The translations under genes were made by a program, and so were the position numbers. Of a stretch of 64,000 bases of DNA, positions 1 to 8,878 are shown in pieces. The notes under the pieces were generated by a model that saw nothing but the letters and a program-made list of their open reading frames with translations, made no database searches and was not told where the DNA came from. Source of the DNA: JAQIBY01 sp963676165 (GTDB lineage: Bacteria; Bacteroidota; Bacteroidia; Bacteroidales; ML635J-15); the NCBI GenBank assembly GCA_963676165.1, contig OY781043.1:496001-560000 (forward strand), read 5' to 3'. Each line of letters starts with the position of its first letter. Position 1 is the stretch's first letter.

Positions 1-1063
1 ACAAATGTCCATTGTGTGATCTTCCTGAGCCAATAAACATGTATGCATTATTGTGAGTCAGACAAACATCATACAATTCGTCTAACATACTCCCGCCTAT
101 GAATTTTAACCATTTTAATTCGCCTGAATTGCTAAGTTTCCCCATCCATCCATCTCGATTACCAACAATATATGGACGAGAGAAATCTTCATCAAAAGAC
201 ATTGTCTCGCCTGCAATAATAATACTGCCAGTTTCTGAACAAATTAAATCCCAAAGGTGGTCTGTTGCAGAGCCTGTAAGATGTTTATCCCAGATAATTT
301 CATAATTTTCATCTAGGGAAAATACCCATACGTCGCACTGGTTGTAATTAAGGTTACTATTTTCAGACTCATAACAAGCACTACCACCAATAATTAATTC
401 ATCACCATTCCAAACCATTTTTCTTAAAGTGTTACGTACTGAATCCTCACCATAACAATGCTGCCACTCAATTTCTCCGAAATCATCAATTTTTATAAGC
501 CAGCAATTATCAATTGTATCCGTATTTATTCCCTCTAGATTATAGTCAGTAGAAGATGTCCAACCACCAAGTAGAAATCCACCAGTACTATCGGCAATAA
601 CTGCGTTAAATACATCCGCCTCAGATCCACCGTAATTGCGAATCCACTCCTCATTACCAGCACTGTCAAGTTTCTGAACAAATCCGTCCATCCCTCCAAA
701 GAAACCCTCTGGTAAAGGGCCAGTGTAGGAACAATGTCCAGTTATTATAAATCCCCCATCAAATGATGAAACAATCTTTACAGGTTGATAATAGTGTTCT
801 ATTCCATAACACTTTTCCCAGCTTGTGTTTCTATTCTCATCAAGCTTTGTTACTTTGTATTTGATTTCTTGATTATTTTGGGCACTAATAGAGTCACTAA
901 TTATGATAAAACTACTATCATCCATGTTAATCATGTCAATAGCAGATTCAATCGCTTCAGTTCCAAAGTTTTCTTCCCAGATGATTTCAGTTTGGGCAAT
1001 CGAAGTGGTAGTGCATGATAGCAAAATAAAAAAAGTGAATAACTTATTAAGTAATAATTTCAT
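1..1063 (-). CDS. Secreted beta-propeller-like repeat protein, 3' end off window
   Basis: Reading the minus strand from the ATG at 1063 gives an open frame of 354 codons that leaves the window without a stop, so the C-terminus is missing. Residues 1-24 form a signal peptide (MKLLLNKLF..., cleavage near SIAQ). The rest consists of repeated units of the type W-x-x-x-YGG-x-x-x-D, 'GGF(I/L)(I/L)(T/G)G' and 'KLD-x-x-G-x-x-x-W', as in the beta-propeller-like secreted proteins common in Bacteroidota that usually end in a T9SS type A sorting domain. That domain would lie outside this window. A surface or extracellular location is inferred; no catalytic motif is visible. The gene reads away from the transposase unit to its right. 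Confidence 0.8.
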   Translation of the reverse strand, partial: MKLLLNKLFTFFILLSCTTTSIAQTEIIWEENFGTEAIESAIDMINMDDSSFIIISDSISAQNNQEIKYKVTKLDENRNTSWEKCYGIEHYYQPVKIVSSFDGGFIITGHCSYTGPLPEGFFGGMDGFVQKLDSAGNEEWIRNYGGSEADVFNAVIADSTGGFLLGGWTSSTDYNLEGINTDTIDNCWLIKIDDFGEIEWQHCYGEDSVRNTLRKMVWNGDELIIGGSACYESENSNLNYNQCDVWVFSLDENYEIIWDKHLTGSATDHLWDLICSETGSIIIAGETMSFDEDFSRPYIVGNRDGWMGKLSNSGELKWLKFIGGSMLDELYDVCLTHNNAYMFIGSGRSHNGHL

Positions 1064-1144
1064 GAGTATTGATTGATTTACCGCCTAAGGTAGTAGTTTT
1101 TATTTACAAATAATAATTTAATAATACTTATTTATCCCCCCCCA

Positions 1145-1248
1145 CCCCCAATCTTCGAGGTCGAGACAATGTAGGTTGTGATACAATATTTGCATTTAGC
1201 AAAGAGTTAGTCTTCGTTCAGCTAATTAAACGACCTCGAAGATTGGGG
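1145..1248 (+). repeat. 104-bp palindromic element, copy A (RAYT-associated)
   Basis: The ends form a perfect 18-bp inverted repeat, CCCCAATCTTCGAGGTCG at 1146-1163 and its complement at 1231-1248. The 67-bp interior starts with AGACAATG and contains a small TTTGC/GCAAA hairpin. The element is almost identical to copy B at 1929-2032 and in the same orientation. It lies 11 bp past the stop codon of the transposase gene, so it could also act as a terminator. An extra C-rich tract (1136-1144) lies just outside it. Confidence 0.85.
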
Positions 1249-1259
1249 TGTTATTCCAC

Positions 1260-1865
1260 CTAATATTTAGGAGAACTAACAAGCGGTTTGTTTTGTTTGT
1301 GTGCGATTTTAAAATTGTCAATACCCCCGAAGTCACGGATTACGTCTTCCATAAAAGGCTTTCTGTGTGTGTCAGAAAGATAGTCATGAATCGAACTCCA
1401 TTCATAATCTTCTGCAGTTTTACATACATGGTGATTAACCGGATTATTGTGTATGTAAATAATGAGTTGTTGGAAATATTCCTGCGTTGTGACAGGGATT
1501 CTCTTAAACCTTGAATCGTATAATGGACCTGTACGTTCTTGTTGAATGTTGAAATAGCGAGTGTATGAATTAAATAAATTTGAGAATTGCTTATTGATTT
1601 TTTTTATTGTGATATCCTGATCATTATTAGGAAGAATGAATCCTTCTTTAATCAGCATTTGAGTTGTTTTAGTGTGGATTAAAAAATGAAAATGATTATT
1701 CATAAGACAATAGGCAAAAACAGTACCAATTGGATTTAGGTGTTTTCTCATATTTTTGATGAATCGCTTATAATTTCCATGATACATAAACATCTTCACA
1801 CTGTTTACGCCACGATTATAAATGTGATAAGTTCTATCTGGTTCAATAATTATCGTTTTTGACAT
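1260..1865 (-). CDS. REP-associated tyrosine transposase (RAYT, Y1/HUH family)
   Basis: A 201-residue single-domain Y1 transposase. It shows the N-terminal YHIYNRG strand (13-19), the metal-binding HUH motif as HFH (58-60) within YCLMNNHFHFLI, a helix with the candidate catalytic tyrosines Y101 and Y104 followed by GPLYDSRFK, and the IHNNPV motif (139-143). This is the layout of RAYT/TnpA_REP proteins, which nick and rejoin single-stranded DNA at palindromic sites. All key residues are present, so the protein is probably active. The gene is alone between two direct 104-bp palindromes that are good candidates for its substrate. The start at 1865 agrees with a promoter at 1891-1922. It is unlikely to be an IS200/IS605 TnpA, since those are shorter (about 130-150 residues) and have different flanks. 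Confidence 0.93.
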   Translation of the reverse strand: MSKTIIIEPDRTYHIYNRGVNSVKMFMYHGNYKRFIKNMRKHLNPIGTVFAYCLMNNHFHFLIHTKTTQMLIKEGFILPNNDQDITIKKINKQFSNLFNSYTRYFNIQQERTGPLYDSRFKRIPVTTQEYFQQLIIYIHNNPVNHHVCKTAEDYEWSSIHDYLSDTHRKPFMEDVIRDFGGIDNFKIAHKQNKPLVSSPKY

Positions 1866-1890
1866 GTTGCTAGTTTTAAGGATGCTACAC

Positions 1891-1922
1891 TAAAACTACA
1901 CACTTTAGACTAAAATTGCAAA
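1891..1922 (-). promoter_or_regulatory. Promoter of the RAYT gene
   Basis: On the minus strand, TTTG (1922-1919) is followed after 20 bp by TAGTTTTA (1898-1891), matching the Bacteroidota -33/-7 pattern (TTTG, about 19 bp, TAnnTTTG). The predicted transcript starts about 20 bp before the ATG. The -33 box lies 6 bp from copy B, so the promoter is separate from the element. Confidence 0.55.
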
Positions 1923-1928
1923 TCTCCA

Positions 1929-2032
1929 CCCCCAATCTTCGAGGTCGAGACAATGCTGATTGTGATACAATATTTGCATTTAGCAAAGAGTTAGTCTTTG
2001 TTCAGCTAATTGAACGACCTCGAAGATGGGGG
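1929..2032 (+). repeat. 104-bp palindromic element, copy B (RAYT-associated)
   Basis: Same length and orientation as copy A. The arms at 1929-1947 and 2015-2032 are complementary except for one missing A in the right arm. The interior differs from copy A at only a few of 67 positions, mostly near its 5' end. With copy A it brackets the transposase gene. Its right end lies 40 bp before the ATG of the next gene, within the distance expected for that gene's promoter. Confidence 0.85.
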
Positions 2033-2072
2033 TTTTTAAACGAGTTATCACATTTTTTTGTACCTTGTCGTC

Positions 2073-4496
2073 ATGAAGCAGCTTATTACTTTGTGGATGT
2101 TTTGTGTGCTGTGTGTGTCTATGTCTTATGCGCAAACGAGTTTGTTTGGTATTCCTGAATATCCGGAGAACCAAGCAAGTTTAAAGTCTATGCGGCAAGA
2201 CCTACCCGCTGAAGTAGATAACTCTGAGTCCATGTATTTCCCACCCATTTATACTCAGGAACATGCTGTTTGCAATCAGGTTTCGGTGGCATATTACCTC
2301 ATGTCCTATGAACTAAACCGTTTGCGAAACCTTGATGCCTCATTGCCTGAAAATCAAATGTCTGTGTATTTTACTTACAATTTCAATAATGGCGGATTTG
2401 GTTGGTATGGTTCCAATTTTTTGCAAACAATGGATTTTGCCAAGCGTTTAGGGATACCTTCTCGCACTTTGTTTGGTGATGATGACCATATGGATACCAT
2501 CACATGGATGTCTGGCGTGCAAAAGTATAAGAGCGCAATGGGTAACCGAGCTAAAGCATATTATGCCATTGATTTGTCAGATGCAGAGGGAATTGCGAAG
2601 CTTAAAGCGTGGCTGTACGATCATCTTTCAGGTAATGAAAGTGGAGGGCTTGCTGTGATTATGGGTGGTTACAATAATTTGGGAACGCTTCCTGAATCAT
2701 CCGTTTATGCCGGAGAAAAAGTCTTGTACCGTTGGGGTTATATTGCCTCCCATGCTCGTGTGATTGTTGGGTATAACGACTCCATACGATACGATTTGAA
2801 TGGAGATGGTCAATTTACAACTGATGTGGACATTAATAATGACGGACTGATTGATATCCGGGATTCTGAATTTGGTGCGTTTAAGTATTCGGAATCGTAT
2901 GGAACTGAAACAGGTAACGACGGTTTTTATTGGGCTATGTACAGCACTTTTGCGGATGTTCCTGCTAACGGGGGAATCCTGAATTCAGAAGCTTATGTGA
3001 TGATTCCATACGAGAGTTATCAGCCTAAGCTCATTGCGGAAATTGAATTGAGTAACAACTTACGCAATCAACTGCAAATAGGAATTGGACTTTCTAAAGG
3101 TGATAATCTTAATCAAATTGAGCAGCATTTTTATTATCCAATGATTAATTTTCAAGGAGGTCCGCGTCCTATGCAAGGTTTTAACGTGGCTGGAGCTGAT
3201 GATTTTGCCTATGCTTTGGATATTTCTAATATTTTGTCTTTTGTGGAGGCGGGGGAAACCTTTCGCTTACATCTGCTCCTTAATCTTGCAAGTACTTCAA
3301 ATCCGGGAAATGGAGTCATTCATTCTTTTAAAGTCCTTGATGCTACTGGTGATAATGAAATAGTCTATGCTGACAATGCCTCCATTTCTATAGTGCAATA
3401 TCAAGAAAATCCCATGTTTGTAGATTTGAGTTTAGATTTTGATAAACTAAGCATGCAAACCGATTCTTTAAACTATTCTGAGAATAATGAGTTTTTCCAG
3501 CAACAATTGATTTGCAGTGGAGGTCAAGCTCCATACAATTGGTCATTACAACACGATTGGAAAATGGAAGTGGAAGAACACGGTTTTGTTTTGGATGAAA
3601 ATGCTGAAAGTATTGTTGATGTGGAGTCGCTAGACAAAGACATTGCTGTTAATTTGCCTTTTGATTTCCCTTTTGGATATGGCAGTGTTGAGGCGGTAAG
3701 CGTTTCTCCTTACGGATATATTGTACTTGGTGGAGACCGTGAAATGGGAATTTATTTCAGGGATTATCTTCGTCCTATGATAGAGAATACGCTTGTAATT
3801 GCACCTTTGCCTAGGGATAATACAGAAATTAATCTTGAAAATGGCGATGGAATCTGGATGGATAGTAGTGAGGATGTTGTTCATTTCTATTGGAAAGTGA
3901 GCGAGGAAAGTCAGAGCGATATGCATGCTGAATATTCCGTGAGTTTATACCCTGATGGACAAATTGTTTTTCACTATGGGCAAGTTCAGTTAAGTGCAAG
4001 TGCAGGTCGTTATTATGGGTTGTCCTTGGGAGATCAGATGTCACTTAAGTTCTTTGATGTTAATGCATATCCTGGTGAAAATGCAGTGTTGCGTTTTATC
4101 CCTCAAACCAATGCAAATATAGATTTAAGTCAAAGTGGATTTTTGTCTGGAAGCATTGATACAACAGTGAATAAATACCTAAAGGTACGTGTTGAGGATG
4201 CATTGGGGCAATACATTGTGCATGATTTCCTGAAAAAAGATAGCAGTGAGGTAGTTATTCCTTCTTTTGAAACTGGTATTTTCCCTAACCCTTGTAGAAG
4301 TGGATTTCGCTTTATTAGTAACGATGAGAAAATCTATAGCATGGAAATTATCGATTTGCAGGGTAGAATTGTACATCAAGCGACAATACAAAACAATCAG
4401 TATGTTAATGTCGCAAAATTTAGAAAATCGCATTACCTTGTGAAATTAAAATCCGAATCTGGGGACAAACAGGTATTTCCCCTCATAATTTATTGA
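2073..4496 (+). CDS. Secreted papain-like (C1-type) protein with calcium loop, T9SS cargo
   Basis: 808 residues. The frame extends to a TTG at 2058, but the ATG at 2073 starts a normal signal peptide (1-20, cleavage after SYA) and is preferred. A papain-like core follows: QEHAVCNQ with candidate nucleophile C67 and oxyanion Q62, then SHARVIVGYND with candidate H227, then GNDGFYW (281-287), comparable to the NSWG...GY end of the family. Between the last two lies a double EF-hand/dockerin-like loop, DLNGDGQ...DINNDG (241-264). Beta-sandwich material fills the middle, and the C-terminus is a T9SS type A sorting domain (FPNP to the end). The sequence TACCTTGT at 2061 could be a -7 box, which would give a nearly leaderless mRNA. 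The stop is one base from the start of its paralogue. Catalysis is predicted, not shown. Confidence 0.8.
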   Translation: MKQLITLWMFCVLCVSMSYAQTSLFGIPEYPENQASLKSMRQDLPAEVDNSESMYFPPIYTQEHAVCNQVSVAYYLMSYELNRLRNLDASLPENQMSVYFTYNFNNGGFGWYGSNFLQTMDFAKRLGIPSRTLFGDDDHMDTITWMSGVQKYKSAMGNRAKAYYAIDLSDAEGIAKLKAWLYDHLSGNESGGLAVIMGGYNNLGTLPESSVYAGEKVLYRWGYIASHARVIVGYNDSIRYDLNGDGQFTTDVDINNDGLIDIRDSEFGAFKYSESYGTETGNDGFYWAMYSTFADVPANGGILNSEAYVMIPYESYQPKLIAEIELSNNLRNQLQIGIGLSKGDNLNQIEQHFYYPMINFQGGPRPMQGFNVAGADDFAYALDISNILSFVEAGETFRLHLLLNLASTSNPGNGVIHSFKVLDATGDNEIVYADNASISIVQYQENPMFVDLSLDFDKLSMQTDSLNYSENNEFFQQQLICSGGQAPYNWSLQHDWKMEVEEHGFVLDENAESIVDVESLDKDIAVNLPFDFPFGYGSVEAVSVSPYGYIVLGGDREMGIYFRDYLRPMIENTLVIAPLPRDNTEINLENGDGIWMDSSEDVVHFYWKVSEESQSDMHAEYSVSLYPDGQIVFHYGQVQLSASAGRYYGLSLGDQMSLKFFDVNAYPGENAVLRFIPQTNANIDLSQSGFLSGSIDTTVNKYLKVRVEDALGQYIVHDFLKKDSSEVVIPSFETGIFPNPCRSGFRFISNDEKIYSMEIIDLQGRIVHQATIQNNQYVNVAKFRKSHYLVKLKSESGDKQVFPLIIY

Positions 4497-4497
4497 T

Positions 4498-7400
4498 ATG
4501 AGAAAACATTTTACTCTACTGATAACTCTAACTTTAATCTTGTCTGTTGTTTCAACGGCGCAAAATAAATATCCTGAAGGGAAATGTTCCAATGCGGAGT
4601 TAAAGCCTTTGACTGAAAAGGAGCAGCAGCAAATGCGCATGTTACCGGAACTCAAACTTCCTGCAAAGTTTAAAAATACCAGTTTGCCATATGCTGTGGA
4701 TAACTCCACACAACCATATATGCGTGATATTTTTTGCCAGTCTGGATTGGATTGTGGACAAGCTGCTTCTGTAGCGATGGGCTACACCTATGAAGTGAAC
4801 CGTTTGCGTAATGTGGTTTCCGATCAATTGAGTACTACCTATCCATCCTATTTTGTATGGAACTGGGAAAACGGTGGTAATGGCTGGTATGGGGCAAGTT
4901 TCTATCATAGTATGGATGTCTTGAGAATGGTTGGAACGCCAAATCTCGAAGTGTATGAAGAAGATGTCAATGGAGGAGATGGAACGCGCTTTATGTCTGG
5001 TTATGATAAGTATTTGCATGCGATGATAAACCGCATTGTTGGAGCATATTCCATTGATGTGTCGGATGAGGAAGGCTTGAATAATTTAAAACATTGGTTA
5101 GTACATCACCATGAAGATTCGGATGTTGGTGGTGTCGGTTTTTTCTATTCTCAATATCAATCTCCCTCAAATAGTTTGCCCGCTGAGTCTGAACATGCAG
5201 GAGAGAAAGTAATTACAAGCTGGGGTTCTTCTCCTAATCATGGAATGGGTATCGCCGGATACAACGATTCTATCAAATACGATTACAATGGTGATGGACA
5301 ATACACCAACAATATTGACATCAATAGCGATGGTGTTGTTGACATGAAAGATTGGGAAGTTGGAGCATTGTTAATGCACAATACCTATCATTCTTATCCT
5401 GATTATACATGGGGAAATGAAGGTTATGCTTGGATGATGTACAGAACTCTGGCTTTGGATAGATACAATGGTGGTATCTGGAATAGCACAGTGAATGTTC
5501 TTAAAGCAAAAGAAAGTTATGAGCCTAAACTTACCATGAAAGTGGAAATGGAACACAATAAACGTATCATGGTGAAAATGAATGTGGGTATGACAACCGA
5601 TCTTTCTTCGGATGAACCTATGTTTCTTCTGGATTATCCAATTTTTGATTATCAAGGTGATACACGCAATATGCAAGGTGGGACAGAAGATGGTCAGGAA
5701 TATATTGAGTTCGGTTTTGATTTAACCCCTTTCTTGAATTATTTGCAACCAGGTCAAGACGCAAAATTTATTTTCCAATTGGAAGAGGATGATCCTGAAA
5801 GTACAGGAACAGGACAGTTTATTTCCATGAGTGTTATCGATTATACCAGTGGAACTCCTGTTGAAACCAATTGCGGTCAAAGCAATTTGCCATTGGTAGA
5901 TAACGGACTCCTGCGTGTTCCTGTAACAACGAGTGTGAACTTTGATCCTCCGGAAATTACAACCGAATCTGTGCCTGTTGCAACTGTTTATGAACCATAT
6001 ACTACTACCTTGGAGGCAATAAATGGAACAGCACCATATCTTTGGTCATGGGATTTAGATTTTATGCTCGACGCGGATACCACAACCTACCCAAGTTTAT
6101 CGGGAAGTAGTCTTCCTACTGGTGGATTAAATTATGCTGCTTATGAATTACCTTGGGAATTTCCCTTTTATGATTCTGTATATTCTACCGTTTATATTTA
6201 TAAAACAGGTGCTATAATGATGGAAGTGTTGCCAACAGACTTGCCTTACAATTCAGACGATGATGTCGTTTTCTTCAATCGGAAAATGATTGCAGGAATG
6301 TATATGGAAGAAAATGGGAGTCTGGGTTCGCCTTCGCTGGAAGTGGTTGAGAATGCCGATAATGTTCACTTTATTTGGACAAATACAGATTATCATTTTA
6401 GTATTCGTCTCTATCAAGATGGGGAAATTAAAATTTATTATGGTGCTAATAATGTTTCAGAGCAACAACGTTATGTCGCTGGAGCATCTTGTGGTGACCA
6501 GTCTTTCTTTACTATGTTGCCAATTTCTAACGTAGGAAGTATTCCCGAAGGCTTGACTTACACCCTTATACCTCACAATATTCCAGATGAATTTGATATC
6601 TCCGAAGATGGAACAATCAGCGGAACACCTACCCAGCAATACTTGGCAGAGCCATTGCCAGTAAGAGTCTTGGATAATAATAATCTTGTCAATAAGAAAA
6701 TTATTCCAATTAGTACCGATGGATTTATTATTGATTATGCTTTCCATACTGCCGATGACGATGTCTTAGAAACAGGTGAATCTGCAACCATGGACATTAC
6801 GTTAATCAATGAAACAGGGTCCAATGTTACAGGTGTTTCTGTGAGCTTGACAAGTACACATCCTGAGGTCACAATCACTGACGATACAGAGACCTTTGGT
6901 GATGTTAGTATTGCTGAAACAATTAATATATCAGATGCTTTTGCGTTTGATATAAGCTATGCTTGTGAGGATGGTGAAGAATTGGATTTTGTTATCCATG
7001 TGCATTCTGACCAAGAGGATTGGCAACGCCCTGTTAGTGAAATTGTGAGGGCTCCGAAAATTTCAGCTGTCAGTGCTGTAATTGACGATGGTGACAATGG
7101 TCGTTTGGATGAGGGTGAAAATGCAGACTATCTTTTGACAGTTGCTAATATTGGTGGAGGTGATACTGAAGATGTTAGTTTTCTCTTGACAACTGAAGAT
7201 GCTTATTTGTCCATCAATACTGCAAATGAATATTCAGCAAACTTACCTAGTGAAGCTCAAGATGTGTTAAATTTCAATTTATCAGCAGATATATCAACTC
7301 CTAATGGACATGTTGCTCCTATGATGTTGTACGCAACGAACGATAATTATTCTGACAGCATTCAACTTTATGTGAGTATTGGACAAATTGTTGAAGATTG

Positions 7401-8844
7401 GGAAACTGCTGATATGGAACAGTATTCTTGGTACACTGAAGGTTCTGCAGATTGGTTTATTTCAGATGATACTTCCTACAATGGCTCCATTTGTCTAGAG
7501 TCAGGAGATATTGCAGATTCTCAGGTTTCTAGCCTGAAAATTGGTGTCCAAGTGCTTGCTGAAGATAGTGTGCGTTTCCATCGTAAAGTTTCTTGCGAAC
7601 AAGATGCAACAAATCATAATTGGGATTATTTGGCATTCTATATTGATGGTGTTGAACAGGCTCGTTGGGACGGAGAACAAGATTGGGAGCAATTTACTTA
7701 TTCAGTAAGTTCAGGATTCCGCATTTTTGAATGGAAATATGTGAAGGATGGTTCAGTAAGCAATTTTGAAGATTGTGCTTGGATAGATGATATTATTTTT
7801 CCTTCTGTTTACGATGCTCCACCTTTGTTATATGTTAGCGTCGATAGTATTTACAAACAGATGCCCGTGAATAGTATTGATCAAGATACTATTGTGATTT
7901 CGAATTTAGGTGGTGGTATTTTGGGTTACTCTCTGGAGTTAAGAAATACTCCGGAAAATCTTGATGGAACAAAGAGTATTGCAGGTTCAAATCTGTCGTG
8001 TTCATCGCAATATTTTATGATGGGGGAAACAGTTACATGGGTTTTTTCTGTAACCAATGGATCAACTGACTCTGAATGGATAAAGCAAATCATGATTAAT
8101 TTTCCTGAAGGAATGAATGTAACTTCTGCAACCGATTTTTATGACACCAATGATACCCTTTTCTTTAATGGTATAATTGGTGATGGTGTTATCATTACTT
8201 GGTTCAATGAGACTGATGATGGTTGGGGAATTATTTCAGGTGGAGAAACCGCAACAGCGACGATAACTGCAGAAATTGCTGATGATTTTGAAGGAGATCT
8301 GGAGCTTGAATATCAATTTACTGGTGATATTTATGGTGCAGATCCTCATTATATTAATGACATTTTGACCATCGAAAATCTTGGACCTCCAATTGAGTGG
8401 TTGCAAGTTAGTCCTGAGTCTGGTCAGGCACATCAACCTCTCAGTGATAGCATTGTACTCACTTGGGATACGAATGGTATGACTCCTGGTTTGTATGAGG
8501 CTGAGCTACGTGTTGTGCTTGAAAATGATACGGTATATGTTCCTGTTAGTCTTGATGTTACCTGGCCGGTTAATGTAGAAGATGAAATCGCTGAAAGCTT
8601 ACAAATCTATCCTAACCCTGTTTCTGATATCATGTATTTGGATGTAAATTTAGCATGTGATGCTGATTTAGATGTTTTAATTTATGATGTAAGTGGAAAT
8701 CTATTACGTCAGGTTCGTGAGGAAAATGTAAACTCAGGAGGACATCGGATTGGTTTGAATGTTACTGATATGTGCGCTGGTATTTACTTGCTGACAATCA
8801 AAAGTGGCAATACAATTTGGAACAAACGCATTGTTATTATGTAA
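4498..8844 (+). CDS. Large papain-like secreted protein with calcium loop, T9SS cargo
   Basis: 1448 residues, paralogous over its N-terminal third to the gene just upstream, from which it is separated by one base, so the two are probably translated together. It has a signal peptide (1-21), the papain-like QSGLDCGQ (Q81, C86), NHGMGIAGYND (H248), two adjacent EF-hand-type loops DYNGDGQ (262-273) and DINSDG (274-285), and WGNEGY (305-310). Further on there is a putative Ig segment ending ISGTPT, several beta-sandwich and CARDB-like segments, and a T9SS type A sorting domain (YPNP, near 1370-1448). It is probably exported and attached to or released from the outer surface. The substrate is unknown. 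The C-terminal part is much longer than that of its neighbour. Confidence 0.8.
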   Translation: MRKHFTLLITLTLILSVVSTAQNKYPEGKCSNAELKPLTEKEQQQMRMLPELKLPAKFKNTSLPYAVDNSTQPYMRDIFCQSGLDCGQAASVAMGYTYEVNRLRNVVSDQLSTTYPSYFVWNWENGGNGWYGASFYHSMDVLRMVGTPNLEVYEEDVNGGDGTRFMSGYDKYLHAMINRIVGAYSIDVSDEEGLNNLKHWLVHHHEDSDVGGVGFFYSQYQSPSNSLPAESEHAGEKVITSWGSSPNHGMGIAGYNDSIKYDYNGDGQYTNNIDINSDGVVDMKDWEVGALLMHNTYHSYPDYTWGNEGYAWMMYRTLALDRYNGGIWNSTVNVLKAKESYEPKLTMKVEMEHNKRIMVKMNVGMTTDLSSDEPMFLLDYPIFDYQGDTRNMQGGTEDGQEYIEFGFDLTPFLNYLQPGQDAKFIFQLEEDDPESTGTGQFISMSVIDYTSGTPVETNCGQSNLPLVDNGLLRVPVTTSVNFDPPEITTESVPVATVYEPYTTTLEAINGTAPYLWSWDLDFMLDADTTTYPSLSGSSLPTGGLNYAAYELPWEFPFYDSVYSTVYIYKTGAIMMEVLPTDLPYNSDDDVVFFNRKMIAGMYMEENGSLGSPSLEVVENADNVHFIWTNTDYHFSIRLYQDGEIKIYYGANNVSEQQRYVAGASCGDQSFFTMLPISNVGSIPEGLTYTLIPHNIPDEFDISEDGTISGTPTQQYLAEPLPVRVLDNNNLVNKKIIPISTDGFIIDYAFHTADDDVLETGESATMDITLINETGSNVTGVSVSLTSTHPEVTITDDTETFGDVSIAETINISDAFAFDISYACEDGEELDFVIHVHSDQEDWQRPVSEIVRAPKISAVSAVIDDGDNGRLDEGENADYLLTVANIGGGDTEDVSFLLTTEDAYLSINTANEYSANLPSEAQDVLNFNLSADISTPNGHVAPMMLYATNDNYSDSIQLYVSIGQIVEDWETADMEQYSWYTEGSADWFISDDTSYNGSICLESGDIADSQVSSLKIGVQVLAEDSVRFHRKVSCEQDATNHNWDYLAFYIDGVEQARWDGEQDWEQFTYSVSSGFRIFEWKYVKDGSVSNFEDCAWIDDIIFPSVYDAPPLLYVSVDSIYKQMPVNSIDQDTIVISNLGGGILGYSLELRNTPENLDGTKSIAGSNLSCSSQYFMMGETVTWVFSVTNGSTDSEWIKQIMINFPEGMNVTSATDFYDTNDTLFFNGIIGDGVIITWFNETDDGWGIISGGETATATITAEIADDFEGDLELEYQFTGDIYGADPHYINDILTIENLGPPIEWLQVSPESGQAHQPLSDSIVLTWDTNGMTPGLYEAELRVVLENDTVYVPVSLDVTWPVNVEDEIAESLQIYPNPVSDIMYLDVNLACDADLDVLIYDVSGNLLRQVREENVNSGGHRIGLNVTDMCAGIYLLTIKSGNTIWNKRIVIM

Positions 8845-8857
8845 GTAATATTAGTAG

Positions 8858-8878
8858 CAGATATGATCTGTTATTTTT
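8858..8878 (+). terminator. Weak terminator after the papain-like pair
   Basis: A short hairpin (CAGAT/ATCTG, 3-nt loop, 8858-8870) is followed by a T-rich run. It sits between converging genes and overlaps the end of the minus-strand PrsW gene. The stem is short, so support is weak. Confidence 0.35.

Noticed and set aside
1136..1149. C-rich tract (G-rich on the minus strand) as a possible G-quadruplex
   Set aside because: Only one long and one shorter G run are present locally, and the tract mostly belongs to the terminal arm of element A.
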